From assembly GCA_027079365.1 (NCBI GenBank), contig JALWVW010000313.1:1-12876 (forward strand): a stretch of DNA of 12,876 bases, in the 5' to 3' direction. The position numbers were made by a program, and so were the translations under genes. Positions 1 to 6,853 of this stretch are shown here, in pieces. Under the pieces are notes generated by a model, which was not told the origin of the DNA, searched no databases, and saw nothing but the letters and a program-made list of their open reading frames with translations. Every line of letters starts with the position of its first letter. The stretch's first letter is position 1. Source of the stretch: Campylobacteraceae bacterium. GTDB taxonomy: Bacteria; Campylobacterota; Campylobacteria; Campylobacterales; Sulfurovaceae.

Positions 1-278
1 CTTTGGCCGGAGGAAGATATCAGGCGCGCAAATCAGAAAAAGGAAGAGACCTTCTTTTTCTTGCTGACTATCTAACTACACCCAATACCAAAACAAACTA
101 TCTACTCATATATGGCACCAAGGATACTATCTCCAAACCTGAAGAGAGCAAGCACTTCTACGCCCTGGCAAAGAAGAAAGGACTTCATATCAAGCTTGTG
201 GAGGTCAAAGATGCAGTACATCTAGATCTAGATATGACTGATACCTCCATAGAAGCCATCGAAAAGCTACTAGAGTAA
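1..278 (+). CDS. alpha/beta hydrolase, C-terminal part (gene starts left of the window)
   Basis: This is the 3' end of a plus-strand gene, about 91 residues in frame from base 3. The visible part reads like the last third of an alpha/beta-hydrolase fold. A strand with YGTKD (residues 37-41 of the fragment) places the acidic member of the catalytic triad at D41. A helix rich in Glu and Lys follows, and then VHLDLDM, with H73 as the likely catalytic histidine. The nucleophile elbow (GxSxG) would lie outside the window, so substrate and subfamily cannot be named; a serine hydrolase or lipase-like S33 enzyme is likely. The TTG at base 3 is only the first start-like codon inside the window, not a convincing real start. 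The gene converges on the glycosyltransferase across a 73-base gap. Confidence 0.7.
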   Translation, partial: LAGGRYQARKSEKGRDLLFLADYLTTPNTKTNYLLIYGTKDTISKPEESKHFYALAKKKGLHIKLVEVKDAVHLDLDMTDTSIEAIEKLLE

Positions 279-284
279 TAAGTA

Positions 285-315
285 GAGAGAAGCAGCTTCT
301 AAACCTTCTTCTCTC
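285..315. terminator. possible bidirectional stem-loop between convergent genes
   Basis: GAGAGAAG (285-292) and CTTCTCTC (308-315) form a perfect 8-bp inverted repeat around a 15-base loop, between the convergent hydrolase and glycosyltransferase genes. A competing smaller hairpin, AGAAG-CAG-CTTCT, lies at 288-300. The position suits a shared terminator. Neither strand has a T-run after the stem, so a normal intrinsic terminator is not supported and the call rests on position and pairing only. Confidence 0.3.
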
Positions 316-351
316 AGTACCTGTTCTGCAAGAAGATGCCTTTAATCATCA

Positions 352-1473
352 CTATTTATTTTCAACAATATCATCCATAGTCTCAGCCAAACTCTCTGCT
401 AGAATTTTATAATTTCGTTTCAACTTAAGGAGTTTTGTCTGTCCGTTATTCCCCACTTCACTGAGCTTCTCTCTGGGCATCTCCATAAGTGTCCGCAACG
501 ACCTACTGATCGCTTCTGTATCAAAATCCGCAAAAAAGGCCTCCTCCTCTGCAAAAATAGCATGGTTTTTGCTGTTGGATGTCATCAAGGTAGGTATGGC
601 ACAATCATAATAACTAATCACCTTGTCAGCAATCACCGTATCAAAGAAGGGAAGACTTGGTAAGAGCGATATCCCTATGTCACTCTTGTTAATCTCCTCT
701 CTGAGCTCATCCACAGTGTAGACTGCCTCATGCACTGTAATCCTGTTCTTAATGGTCGGATAGAGACGGAGCAGTGTATAAATATACTCTTTTTTCTTTG
801 TGATGATATTGAGATGCCATGTATCTTCCTTGATTGCCTCAAAAGCATCCAGAACAACATCAAAGTTACGCAAAGGGCCGATAGAGCCTGCATGCACAAA
901 AATAGTTTTCTGGCTATCAGAAAACTGGTGATGTTTGATAGTGTCTGGATCAAGACCTACCCCTACAGGAAAGGATCTGGTGGTAATATTTGGATAAAAT
1001 GCGCGATGTGCTTCTGGCGAAGAGGGCAAAAACAGATCACATTGATTTACCAAGAGATCTCTTTCCTGTATTTTACGTTTGTAGAGCAGTCTTTTATATA
1101 CGGCTGCCGGCGTATACCCCTTGGTCATCTCCAGAGCATGATGTTTTTTGGGGTAGGAGATCCGATAGCCTACCTTGTATCCGAATTCATCTTTATGCTT
1201 CAGTACATTTTTTAATACATCTTTTTTGTTGCGCACGATCACAAAATCATACTGTGAAGGATCACTTCCTGTGCTGAGATAGCTGATAATACTATCTCGG
1301 TCTTTTTTGGGAATGATCAGGTGGTTTCCTTTGCGTTGAAAGCTATGCTTGTATCTTGTAATGAAAACAATATCCACCTCCCAATATTTTCTCAAATGCT
1401 TATCAAACAATGATGATATCGTACCGTTGTCGCTATACTCTTCTTGGTCAGTGATATAAAGTAACTTTCTCAT
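352..1473 (-). CDS. glycosyltransferase, GT4-like (GT-B fold)
   Basis: This is a 373-residue cytoplasmic protein without signal peptide or membrane helices. The length and layout fit a two-domain GT-B glycosyltransferase. The N-terminal Rossmann-like half opens with RKLLYITDQEEYSDNG. The C-terminal half starts with a FPVGVGLD turn (about 168-175), the equivalent of the PNGVD motif of GT4 enzymes. It continues with VHAGSIGPLRNFDVVLDAF (193-211), in the place of the usual phosphate-binding GxxxxxKG segment. The donor-site region is SDIGISLLP...ADKVISYYDCAIP (264-294), where the family normally has an E-x7-E pattern; here DK-xxx-Y takes that place, so the donor sugar cannot be predicted. Its start codon overlaps the mqo stop by four bases (ATGA), implying translational coupling. 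It could act in surface polysaccharide synthesis, but no other glycan gene is in view. Confidence 0.75.
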   Translation of the reverse strand: MRKLLYITDQEEYSDNGTISSLFDKHLRKYWEVDIVFITRYKHSFQRKGNHLIIPKKDRDSIISYLSTGSDPSQYDFVIVRNKKDVLKNVLKHKDEFGYKVGYRISYPKKHHALEMTKGYTPAAVYKRLLYKRKIQERDLLVNQCDLFLPSSPEAHRAFYPNITTRSFPVGVGLDPDTIKHHQFSDSQKTIFVHAGSIGPLRNFDVVLDAFEAIKEDTWHLNIITKKKEYIYTLLRLYPTIKNRITVHEAVYTVDELREEINKSDIGISLLPSLPFFDTVIADKVISYYDCAIPTLMTSNSKNHAIFAEEEAFFADFDTEAISRSLRTLMEMPREKLSEVGNNGQTKLLKLKRNYKILAESLAETMDDIVENK

Positions 1474-2822
1474 TCCTGCTCTCCTTCAACTAAGTCTTGG
1501 TCGAATCGTGCCTCATCAAACTCTTTGTCCAGGTAAGCACAGATCTTTTTCACATCACGTTGGGCATTCCCCAGACATGATGTGGCTCCTGGGGAAGGGG
1601 TCATATTAAAGATAATCCCTTCACCGGTATCAATAGAAGCTTCACCCAGCATAAGCTTCTGGGTTGTTTTATTCAGAATTTGCCCCCTTACACCGCCAAA
1701 CCCCTTGGCATACTCGATATCTTCCATCTGCAAAGAAGGTACAATCTTTCTGGCATCTCTCAAAAAAGCACGCTTTCCAAAATAGGGGACTTCAAATATA
1801 AAGTTCCGCAGGATATAGTTGCGGATGTCACTGTCCTTCAGAAGATCATAAAATATTTTAACTATATTGCTATCTAGACGCAATGTCTTGAAGAAGTCTA
1901 GGTAGGTACCACTTCTAAAGCGTTCGAGTTTCGGCAGCACAAGTGCTGTAGGGCCAAAACGCGTCTGCTCATCCAAAGTGATGTCTGGGTCGCCATGGAG
2001 TGCAGCAAAGGGTAATTTTGGATTTTGCACCATATACACCTTTCCCACAAGGATACGCTTATGCGCTTTATAAAAACTTCCTGCCATGGGAAGCTGTCCA
2101 TAATCCAACCCATATCCCATCTGATGCGCCAAAAACAAACTGTGGGCACCTGCATTGGCTACGACCATTTGCGCCTGAAATTTTCTGCCATCTTTTGTCT
2201 CTACATAAAAGAGTTCATCTCTCTTTTCTATCTTGGTTACCTGCGCATCAAAAAAGATATCTGTTTGCATCGCTTCGTTCTGCTTCGCATTCTCGATAAA
2301 GGTATCGCTGAGTGCCTTGAAGTTGGCTGTTGTATACTGATCTTTAGCACCAACACCTACGATCTCTTCATTTCGGCCACGCCCCTTTTCGTCAAAGATA
2401 AGTGCGGGCTCTATTTTCTCCAGATCTTCTTTGTTATAGAGCTCCAGGTAGGGATAGAGTACTCTGAATTCTTCATAACGCTTCGTCATGAAGCGACACT
2501 CGTCATATCCAATACCTATGGCCATCTTTTGGTGCTTGAACATAATTTTGTCTTCATAGCCATACTGCAAGCAATACTTTTCTATCATCTTTGCGGTACG
2601 CTGTACATGCCTTGCTTTATCCAGCGTATAGTTTGTCTCAATATCACCACAGTGAATAGTTTGAGAATTTGCCGTAGCATTGGAATTCAGCGTTGCAACC
2701 TCGGAGTATTTCTCCAGAAGTGCAATACTTGTTAAATTTGTGTAATAACTCAACTCATAAAAAAGGGCAGCACCAGAGATGCCTCCCCCGATGATCAGAA
2801 CCTCATATGTTTCTGTCTCCAT
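1470..2822 (-). CDS. mqo: malate:quinone oxidoreductase, FAD-dependent (Helicobacter-type Mqo)
   Basis: Mqo oxidises malate to oxaloacetate at the cytoplasmic membrane face and passes electrons to the quinone pool, replacing or supplementing soluble malate dehydrogenase in the TCA cycle. The 450-residue length matches the family. The N-terminus has the dinucleotide-binding motif IIGGGISGAAL (10-20), followed by ANSQTIHCGDIETNYT (51-66), typical of Mqo. In the C-terminal third NMTPSPGATSC (406-416) marks the FAD/substrate region. Internal blocks such as VQNPKLPFAALHGDPD and GPTALVLPKLER also agree with epsilonproteobacterial Mqo as I remember it. The start is supported by AAGGCGAG about 8 bases upstream of the ATG. 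There is no signal peptide, as expected for a peripheral membrane flavoprotein. A 220-base leader separates it from the DJ-1 gene, so it probably has its own promoter. Other FAD oxidases of the family (L-2-hydroxyglutarate oxidase) are less likely. Confidence 0.88.
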   Translation of the reverse strand: METETYEVLIIGGGISGAALFYELSYYTNLTSIALLEKYSEVATLNSNATANSQTIHCGDIETNYTLDKARHVQRTAKMIEKYCLQYGYEDKIMFKHQKMAIGIGYDECRFMTKRYEEFRVLYPYLELYNKEDLEKIEPALIFDEKGRGRNEEIVGVGAKDQYTTANFKALSDTFIENAKQNEAMQTDIFFDAQVTKIEKRDELFYVETKDGRKFQAQMVVANAGAHSLFLAHQMGYGLDYGQLPMAGSFYKAHKRILVGKVYMVQNPKLPFAALHGDPDITLDEQTRFGPTALVLPKLERFRSGTYLDFFKTLRLDSNIVKIFYDLLKDSDIRNYILRNFIFEVPYFGKRAFLRDARKIVPSLQMEDIEYAKGFGGVRGQILNKTTQKLMLGEASIDTGEGIIFNMTPSPGATSCLGNAQRDVKKICAYLDKEFDEARFDQDLVEGEQE

Positions 2823-2917
2823 AATAGCACTCGCCTTTATAAAAGTTAGTTTTGCTACATAATGCTATAGATTGGCTACAGAAGCATAAGAAAATTTTAC
2901 TTTGTCCTCCATAAACC

Positions 2918-2954
2918 AAAAGTACACGCCCCCCCATTAATACTTTGTACTTTT
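2918..2954 (-). promoter_or_regulatory. hairpin with G7 tract in the leader between the DJ-1 gene and mqo
   Basis: An exact 8-bp inverted repeat, AAAAGTAC (2918-2925) and GTACTTTT (2947-2954), encloses a 21-base loop that holds a run of seven C on the plus strand (2929-2935; G7 on the coding strand of mqo). It lies about 100 bases upstream of the mqo start. On the minus strand the stem is followed by TTTTGG, so it could be a weak terminator for the DJ-1 transcript, a leader structure for mqo, or an operator. A second imperfect palindrome around CTATA-AG-TATAG lies at about 2982-3000. No convincing -10/-35 pair for mqo was found in this 220-base stretch. Confidence 0.3.
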
Positions 2955-3042
2955 TTGTGTCTCCAATAAGGCACTATTTAGCAACTATAAGTATAGCTTG
3001 GTTTTGCTCTTCTTCACTTTAATCCCCAGCAAATACTCCCTT

Positions 3043-3594
3043 TTAGCAAAAAGTGGAAAGAGTGCCTTCTCTTACAGTACGATAGCTCTCTTCACCTACA
3101 AGCTGCCTCACAATCTCCAGCCCAAAGCAGATAGCAGTACCTGGTCCTTGCGAGGTGATTACTTTGCCGTCAACAACCACCTTTTCGCCTGCAACTCTGT
3201 CCTCAGGGCGGATTTTTTCCTCAACAGAAGGATAGCAAGTATATCGCTTACTTAACACACCTGCCACATGCAGTGCATAAGGTGCGGCACACATGGCTGC
3301 CACCCACTTGCCGTCACTGGCAAACTTTTTGATCACCGTTTGCGCCAGAGGATTCTCTGCTAGGCGATTGGTGCCATCCCATCCTCCGGGGAGGACTACC
3401 ATATCATAATCATCAGGAAATGCCACCTTCAGTGCGATGTTAGCCTGTATCGTAATGCCATTGGCACCTGTGACAAACTCCCCTTCAAGATAGGCACTGT
3501 GCACCTCCACGCCCCCTCTTCGGAGAATATCAATAATAGAAACTGCCTCTATCTCCTCAAAACCTTCTGCCAATAATACCAATGCTGTTGCCAT
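3043..3594 (-). CDS. DJ-1/PfpI family protein (glyoxalase III / deglycase-like)
   Basis: This is a 183-residue single-domain protein of the DJ-1/ThiJ/PfpI superfamily, the usual length for DJ-1/YajL proteins. The opening ATALVLLAEGFEEIEA carries the conserved Glu of the active site (about E14). The nucleophile elbow is AAMCAAPYALH, with the redox-active cysteine at C102 and a nearby His at 109. SQGPGTAICFGLEIV (148-162) matches the conserved C-terminal signature. Family members are credited with methylglyoxal detoxification, repair of glycated products or oxidative-stress protection; which of these applies here cannot be read from the sequence. The start is fixed by a strong AGGAGGGTG ribosome site. 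A near-consensus promoter lies directly upstream, overlapping the end of the rpfF-like gene, so it probably forms its own transcription unit. Confidence 0.85.
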   Translation of the reverse strand: MATALVLLAEGFEEIEAVSIIDILRRGGVEVHSAYLEGEFVTGANGITIQANIALKVAFPDDYDMVVLPGGWDGTNRLAENPLAQTVIKKFASDGKWVAAMCAAPYALHVAGVLSKRYTCYPSVEEKIRPEDRVAGEKVVVDGKVITSQGPGTAICFGLEIVRQLVGEESYRTVREGTLSTFC

Positions 3595-3632
3595 GCCACC
3601 CTCCTAAAATTAATTTTCATATGCTACATGGC

Positions 3633-3661
3633 ATTATACAGGCTTTGAAAATATCTTTCAA
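3633..3661 (-). promoter_or_regulatory. sigma-70 type promoter for the DJ-1 gene
   Basis: On the minus strand TTGAAA (3661-3656) and TATAAT (3638-3633) are separated by exactly 17 bases, a near-perfect housekeeping promoter. The -35 box overlaps the stop codon of the rpfF-like gene. The predicted start, near 3626, gives a leader of about 30 bases carrying AGGAGGGTG just before the DJ-1 ATG. This is the best promoter match in the window. Confidence 0.6.
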
Positions 3662-4659
3662 GTCTTCGGTATTTTTGAATTTCGTGGATCTACTCCCGAT
3701 CTTCTATCTGCAGTGACAGTATTTCCCTCCGAATCCTCAAAAGGAAATTCAATATTCCTCTTTTCAAACCTACGATCCTGCTTGGTTCGAAGCTTATGCT
3801 GCATATTGATCACTTTTTGATTTTGGGCATCTACAAGCTTTTTCATCATTTTAAGATCTTTGGGCTCCAAGCGAAGCGCTGCATCTACCCAAATTTTTGT
3901 AATATCAATGAGCTCATCATAATCTATGGGCGCGTACCTATGCCTTGCTGCCTGTATTGCTTGCATACCATTGAAAGAGCGGCTATGTCTTTTCATGAAC
4001 TTTTCAACTGCTTTTTCTCCTTCTCCCTGTTTCACAACCTGTGTAACAACCCCCATCTCATGTAACTCTGCAGCATCATACATTCTACCGCTTGAGATAA
4101 TCTCTTCTGCCATTCTTATTCCAACTGATCGTACAAGAAAACTGTATGCGCCCATACCAGGAAATAGGTTAAATCTTATTTCAGGCAAACCCATTTCACA
4201 CTGCTCTTCTGCAATGACAATATTATGCGCAATTGCAGCTTCAAATCCGCCTCCTAGAGCATCTCCTTCCAATAAAACAATAGTTGTTAAAGGTAAATTC
4301 ATATTAACCGCATTCATGTACGATATATCTATGCATACTTTTGCATAGATATACAAATGTTCTCTGTCTTTTTTGTTTATCAGCTCCAAAAAAAGATTTA
4401 AATCCCCTCCATAATTGTAAATTTCCGGTACTTGAGAGGCACTCACAAAATATTTAATAGGTGTCTTTGGTTCCATTTCATATTTATGATAATATTCTAC
4501 AACATCTAATTGTAATTGTCTATATTCCTGAATCAACTCCAAACTATAGCATGGTCTAATGTGTGGATTTGTATAACTCCAAATTGCCTGCGTCTCTGGG
4601 TCGTAACGCACTGATATTTCTCTCCTATCTCTCATCAACTTATGAAATTCTTTATCCAT
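3658..4659 (-). CDS. rpfF: RpfF-type crotonase, probable DSF (diffusible signal factor) synthase
   Basis: RpfF enzymes hydrolyse and dehydrate 3-hydroxyacyl-ACP to give cis-2-unsaturated fatty acids (DSF, BDSF) used as cell-cell signals. The 333-residue protein follows RpfF along most of its length. Blocks include YNYGGDLNLFLELI (81-94), EGDALGGGFEAA (131-142), MGLPEIRFNLFPGMGAYSF (156-174), IWVDAALRL (256-264) and KLVDAQ (274-279). E140 and E160 fall where the two catalytic glutamates of Xanthomonas RpfF (E141, E161) lie, and GGGFEAA plus FPGMGAYSF separate it from ordinary enoyl-CoA hydratases. RpfF is usually about 290 residues; here a charged tail (about 283-333) with a DRRSGVDPR segment is added. 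The gene follows the GGDEF-EAL gene by 17 bases, with AGGAG inside the gap, so the two form an operon. An unrelated crotonase function is possible but less likely. Confidence 0.85.
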   Translation of the reverse strand: MDKEFHKLMRDRREISVRYDPETQAIWSYTNPHIRPCYSLELIQEYRQLQLDVVEYYHKYEMEPKTPIKYFVSASQVPEIYNYGGDLNLFLELINKKDREHLYIYAKVCIDISYMNAVNMNLPLTTIVLLEGDALGGGFEAAIAHNIVIAEEQCEMGLPEIRFNLFPGMGAYSFLVRSVGIRMAEEIISSGRMYDAAELHEMGVVTQVVKQGEGEKAVEKFMKRHSRSFNGMQAIQAARHRYAPIDYDELIDITKIWVDAALRLEPKDLKMMKKLVDAQNQKVINMQHKLRTKQDRRFEKRNIEFPFEDSEGNTVTADRRSGVDPRNSKIPKT

Positions 4660-4676
4660 TTATGCCCTTACTCCTA

Positions 4677-6644
4677 CTATTTTTTTAAGTACTTCATCTC
4701 TATATCATTTGCGCTAATCGGCTTTGAAAAATAATATCCCTGAATCTTATCACAACCGATGCTGTCTAAGAAATCTCTTTGCTCTTGGGTTTCAACACCT
4801 TCGGCTACGACCTCCAAGTGCATACTTTTTGACATAGAGACGATAGCACTGACCAGTGCCATATCTCCTTTATGTCTAGGAATATCCTTAATAAAAGATC
4901 TGTCTATTTTCAATTTATTCACTGGTAATTTTTTTAAATAGGAAAGAGAAGAAAACCCTGTACCAAAGTCATCTATAGACAGTCTTATCCCCAGTCTTCG
5001 AATCTGCTTTAAAAACTTTATGGCCTCTTTTGGCTTCTGCATCGTATAGCCTTCTGTAATTTCAAGCTCTAGCCATGATGTGCAAAAACTTGTACTTTCT
5101 AAAATTTCAGAGAGCAGCGGCATTAAGGTATGATGATGCAACTGTTTGACAGAAAGGTTCACTGCCAAAAAGTCCGGATGAAGTTCCTGGCTATACCAAA
5201 GAGCAAATTGCTTTGCAGCACTCCTCAAAACATATTCTCCCAGTTGTACAATCAGAGCACTTGACTCTGCCACCTCCATAAAATGAACAGGCGCCAACAA
5301 ACCTCTTTGAGGATGCTGCCAACGAACCAGTGCCTCAAGCCCTATAAGCTTATTTTTTGAACTAGACATCACAGGCTGATAGTACACTACAAATTCATTA
5401 TTTTCCAGTCCCTGGCGAATGGAAGTCTCAAGAGTCAATCTTTCCAGCGACTTCTCTGTCATCTCTTTCTTGTAAAAGTGAAAAAGACCAAACCCTTCTT
5501 TTTTTGCACTATACATAGCTGCATCTGCATATTTTAATAGGGCACTCGCATCTGTACCATCATCTGGATATATACCTATACCTATACTTACACTTACATA
5601 TAATTGATGGTTATCAATATAGATAGGTTCCAAAATCACATCAATAAGATTTTTTGCAATATCTCCAACAACAGACACATCACGAAAATCTTCAAGAAGT
5701 AAAGTAAATTCATCTCCTCCAATCCTTGCCAAACTGTCAGATTTCCTAATCTTATTTTTTAGTCTTGAGGCAACCGCTTTTAATACCTTGTCTCCTAAAT
5801 AATGCCCCAAAGAGTCATTAATCTCTTTAAAATTATCGAGATCCAAAAACAGTACTGCCACTTTGGTATGATGTCTTTTGGCTTTATGAATAGAGTGTCT
5901 TAATCGATCATAAAAGAGAGCCCGATTAGGAAGCCCCGTAAGCGTATCATAAAAGGCCAGTTCCCTATAGGAATTTTTCTGCTTTTCTAGCTCTAGTGCA
6001 CTTTTTTTTAATTTATTGTTACTCTCCTCGTACATTAAAATACGTTTCTTGATTTCATCTTTTACTCTTAACTCTAGACTTATATTCATATCCGATAATC
6101 GTTTTTTTGAAACTTCTTCTCTATTTTCATACAGATTTAGGATTGCTGCTCCCAACAAAATAATAACATTTGCAAGCACAAGCGTATAACTATTGAAATT
6201 CATATTGAAATAATAATTAGCAAAAACTATAGAAAAAACACTTAAAAAGGTTACGAAAAATCCAAGTCTCCTCCCGCCTAGAAAAAAAGAAGCAATAATT
6301 GCAACAAAAAACCATAATAAGCGTACATGTTCCAACGGATACATATTCAGAGCAATAAGAATTAACAATATACTAATGGTGGGGATAAGAGGTATGACTA
6401 TTCTATAATTAGTTTTTGATTTTCTTAAAAAGAAAATTGCACCTATTTGAAGCAACAAATATGTGCTCGTTGCCAATGCAAAAAGATATTTTTGATAAAA
6501 AACCAAAAAAATTGTTAGCACAAATACAAAAAGAATTGTAATTCCAAGCATACCATTGACTAGTGCATATTTAGATTTTAGTTCATATTCAGACTCACTA
6601 AAGTCATAGCAACTTGTGAAAAAATTTTCCAATAACTCTTTCAT
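4677..6644 (-). CDS. membrane-anchored GGDEF-EAL protein (cyclic-di-GMP synthase/phosphodiesterase)
   Basis: This 655-residue protein makes and/or degrades cyclic di-GMP at the inner membrane. Six hydrophobic segments lie at about 31-50, 51-73, 81-100, 107-123, 128-146 and 152-172. A charged, probably coiled-coil linker (173-228) follows. The GGDEF domain (about 229-390) has an intact GGDEF at 309-313 and an inhibitory I-site RKSD at 300-303, five residues upstream. The EAL domain (about 400-650) has EAL at 437-439, N496 in NLS, E528, DDFGTG (558-563), K579, AEGVET (614-619) and QGYYFSKP, the set normally needed for phosphodiesterase activity. Both domains therefore look catalytically competent. 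No PAS or RpfR-type FI domain is present; the membrane part is the presumed sensor and is not a family I can name. Its own ribosome site is weak, and its ATG overlaps the stop of a 19-codon leader ORF. Confidence 0.92.
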   Translation of the reverse strand: MKELLENFFTSCYDFSESEYELKSKYALVNGMLGITILFVFVLTIFLVFYQKYLFALATSTYLLLQIGAIFFLRKSKTNYRIVIPLIPTISILLILIALNMYPLEHVRLLWFFVAIIASFFLGGRRLGFFVTFLSVFSIVFANYYFNMNFNSYTLVLANVIILLGAAILNLYENREEVSKKRLSDMNISLELRVKDEIKKRILMYEESNNKLKKSALELEKQKNSYRELAFYDTLTGLPNRALFYDRLRHSIHKAKRHHTKVAVLFLDLDNFKEINDSLGHYLGDKVLKAVASRLKNKIRKSDSLARIGGDEFTLLLEDFRDVSVVGDIAKNLIDVILEPIYIDNHQLYVSVSIGIGIYPDDGTDASALLKYADAAMYSAKKEGFGLFHFYKKEMTEKSLERLTLETSIRQGLENNEFVVYYQPVMSSSKNKLIGLEALVRWQHPQRGLLAPVHFMEVAESSALIVQLGEYVLRSAAKQFALWYSQELHPDFLAVNLSVKQLHHHTLMPLLSEILESTSFCTSWLELEITEGYTMQKPKEAIKFLKQIRRLGIRLSIDDFGTGFSSLSYLKKLPVNKLKIDRSFIKDIPRHKGDMALVSAIVSMSKSMHLEVVAEGVETQEQRDFLDSIGCDKIQGYYFSKPISANDIEMKYLKK

Positions 6645-6700
6645 GTGAAATACTTTCTAAAGAAAAAAGCAGAAGAGCATAATTTTATATATGTCACCAT
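6641..6700 (-). CDS. possible 19-residue leader peptide coupled to the GGDEF-EAL gene
   Basis: A small minus-strand ORF encodes MVTYIKLCSSAFFFRKYFT. It is preceded by a strong ribosome site (GAGGAGAGGG, ending 7 bases before the ATG). Its TGA stop overlaps the GGDEF-EAL start codon as ATGA. The downstream gene has only a poor ribosome site of its own (AGAAAG), so translation of the leader may deliver ribosomes to it. The peptide is hydrophobic and basic and resembles no family I recognise. An in-frame ATG seven codons earlier exists but would sit upstream of the ribosome site. It may have no role beyond initiation, or the ribosome site may be coincidental. Confidence 0.4.
   Translation of the reverse strand: MVTYIKLCSSAFFFRKYFT
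6678..6689 (-). repeat. 12-bp direct repeat, copy proximal to the GGDEF-EAL gene
   Basis: TATAAAATTATG on the minus strand (6689-6678) repeats exactly the sequence at 6730-6719, a spacing of 41 bases. The two copies flank the leader ribosome site and start codon. They may be tandem -10 boxes or regulator half-sites, or a chance match in AT-rich DNA. Confidence 0.45.
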
Positions 6701-6718
6701 ATTACTACCCTCTCCTCT

Positions 6719-6730
6719 CATAATTTTATA
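6719..6730 (-). repeat. 12-bp direct repeat, distal copy
   Basis: TATAAAATTATG on the minus strand, identical to the copy at 6678-6689. It contains the candidate -10 box of the operon. Confidence 0.45.
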
Positions 6731-6753
6731 CAGTACCACTTCTGCTACTTCGA
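6725..6753 (-). promoter_or_regulatory. candidate promoter for the leader-GGDEF-EAL-rpfF operon
   Basis: On the minus strand TATAAA (6730-6725), inside TGTATAAAATTATG, is a plausible -10 box. The -35 position at 17-base spacing (TCGAAG, 6753-6748) matches the consensus poorly, which is common in Campylobacterota. Transcription would start near 6718, just ahead of the strong ribosome site. A copy of the same TATAAAATTATG sequence lies 41 bases downstream and could be a second -10. Confidence 0.35.
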
Positions 6754-6853
6754 GTTTAACATACTTTTACCAAAGACTGATATAAATTTCGATTTAATAG
6801 AAAAAACGGGTTGCTAAAAACCTAAGTAAAATCCAGTAGTATGGCACTTAAAA

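Noticed and set aside
2025..2735. Long plus-strand ORF (236 codons) opposite mqo
   Set aside because: It is antisense to a clearly real gene, with Cys/Ile/Leu/His-rich, domain-free translation typical of a shadow frame.
2803..2937. Minus-strand 44-codon ORF beginning at the G7 tract and overlapping the mqo start
   Set aside because: It has no ribosome site, an unusual Cys-rich composition and no recognisable domain. I kept it only as part of the G-tract observation.
2998..3255. Plus-strand ORF (85 codons) across the 3' end of the DJ-1 gene
   Set aside because: It overlaps the conserved C-terminal half of the DJ-1 protein in antisense and has no ribosome site or domain.
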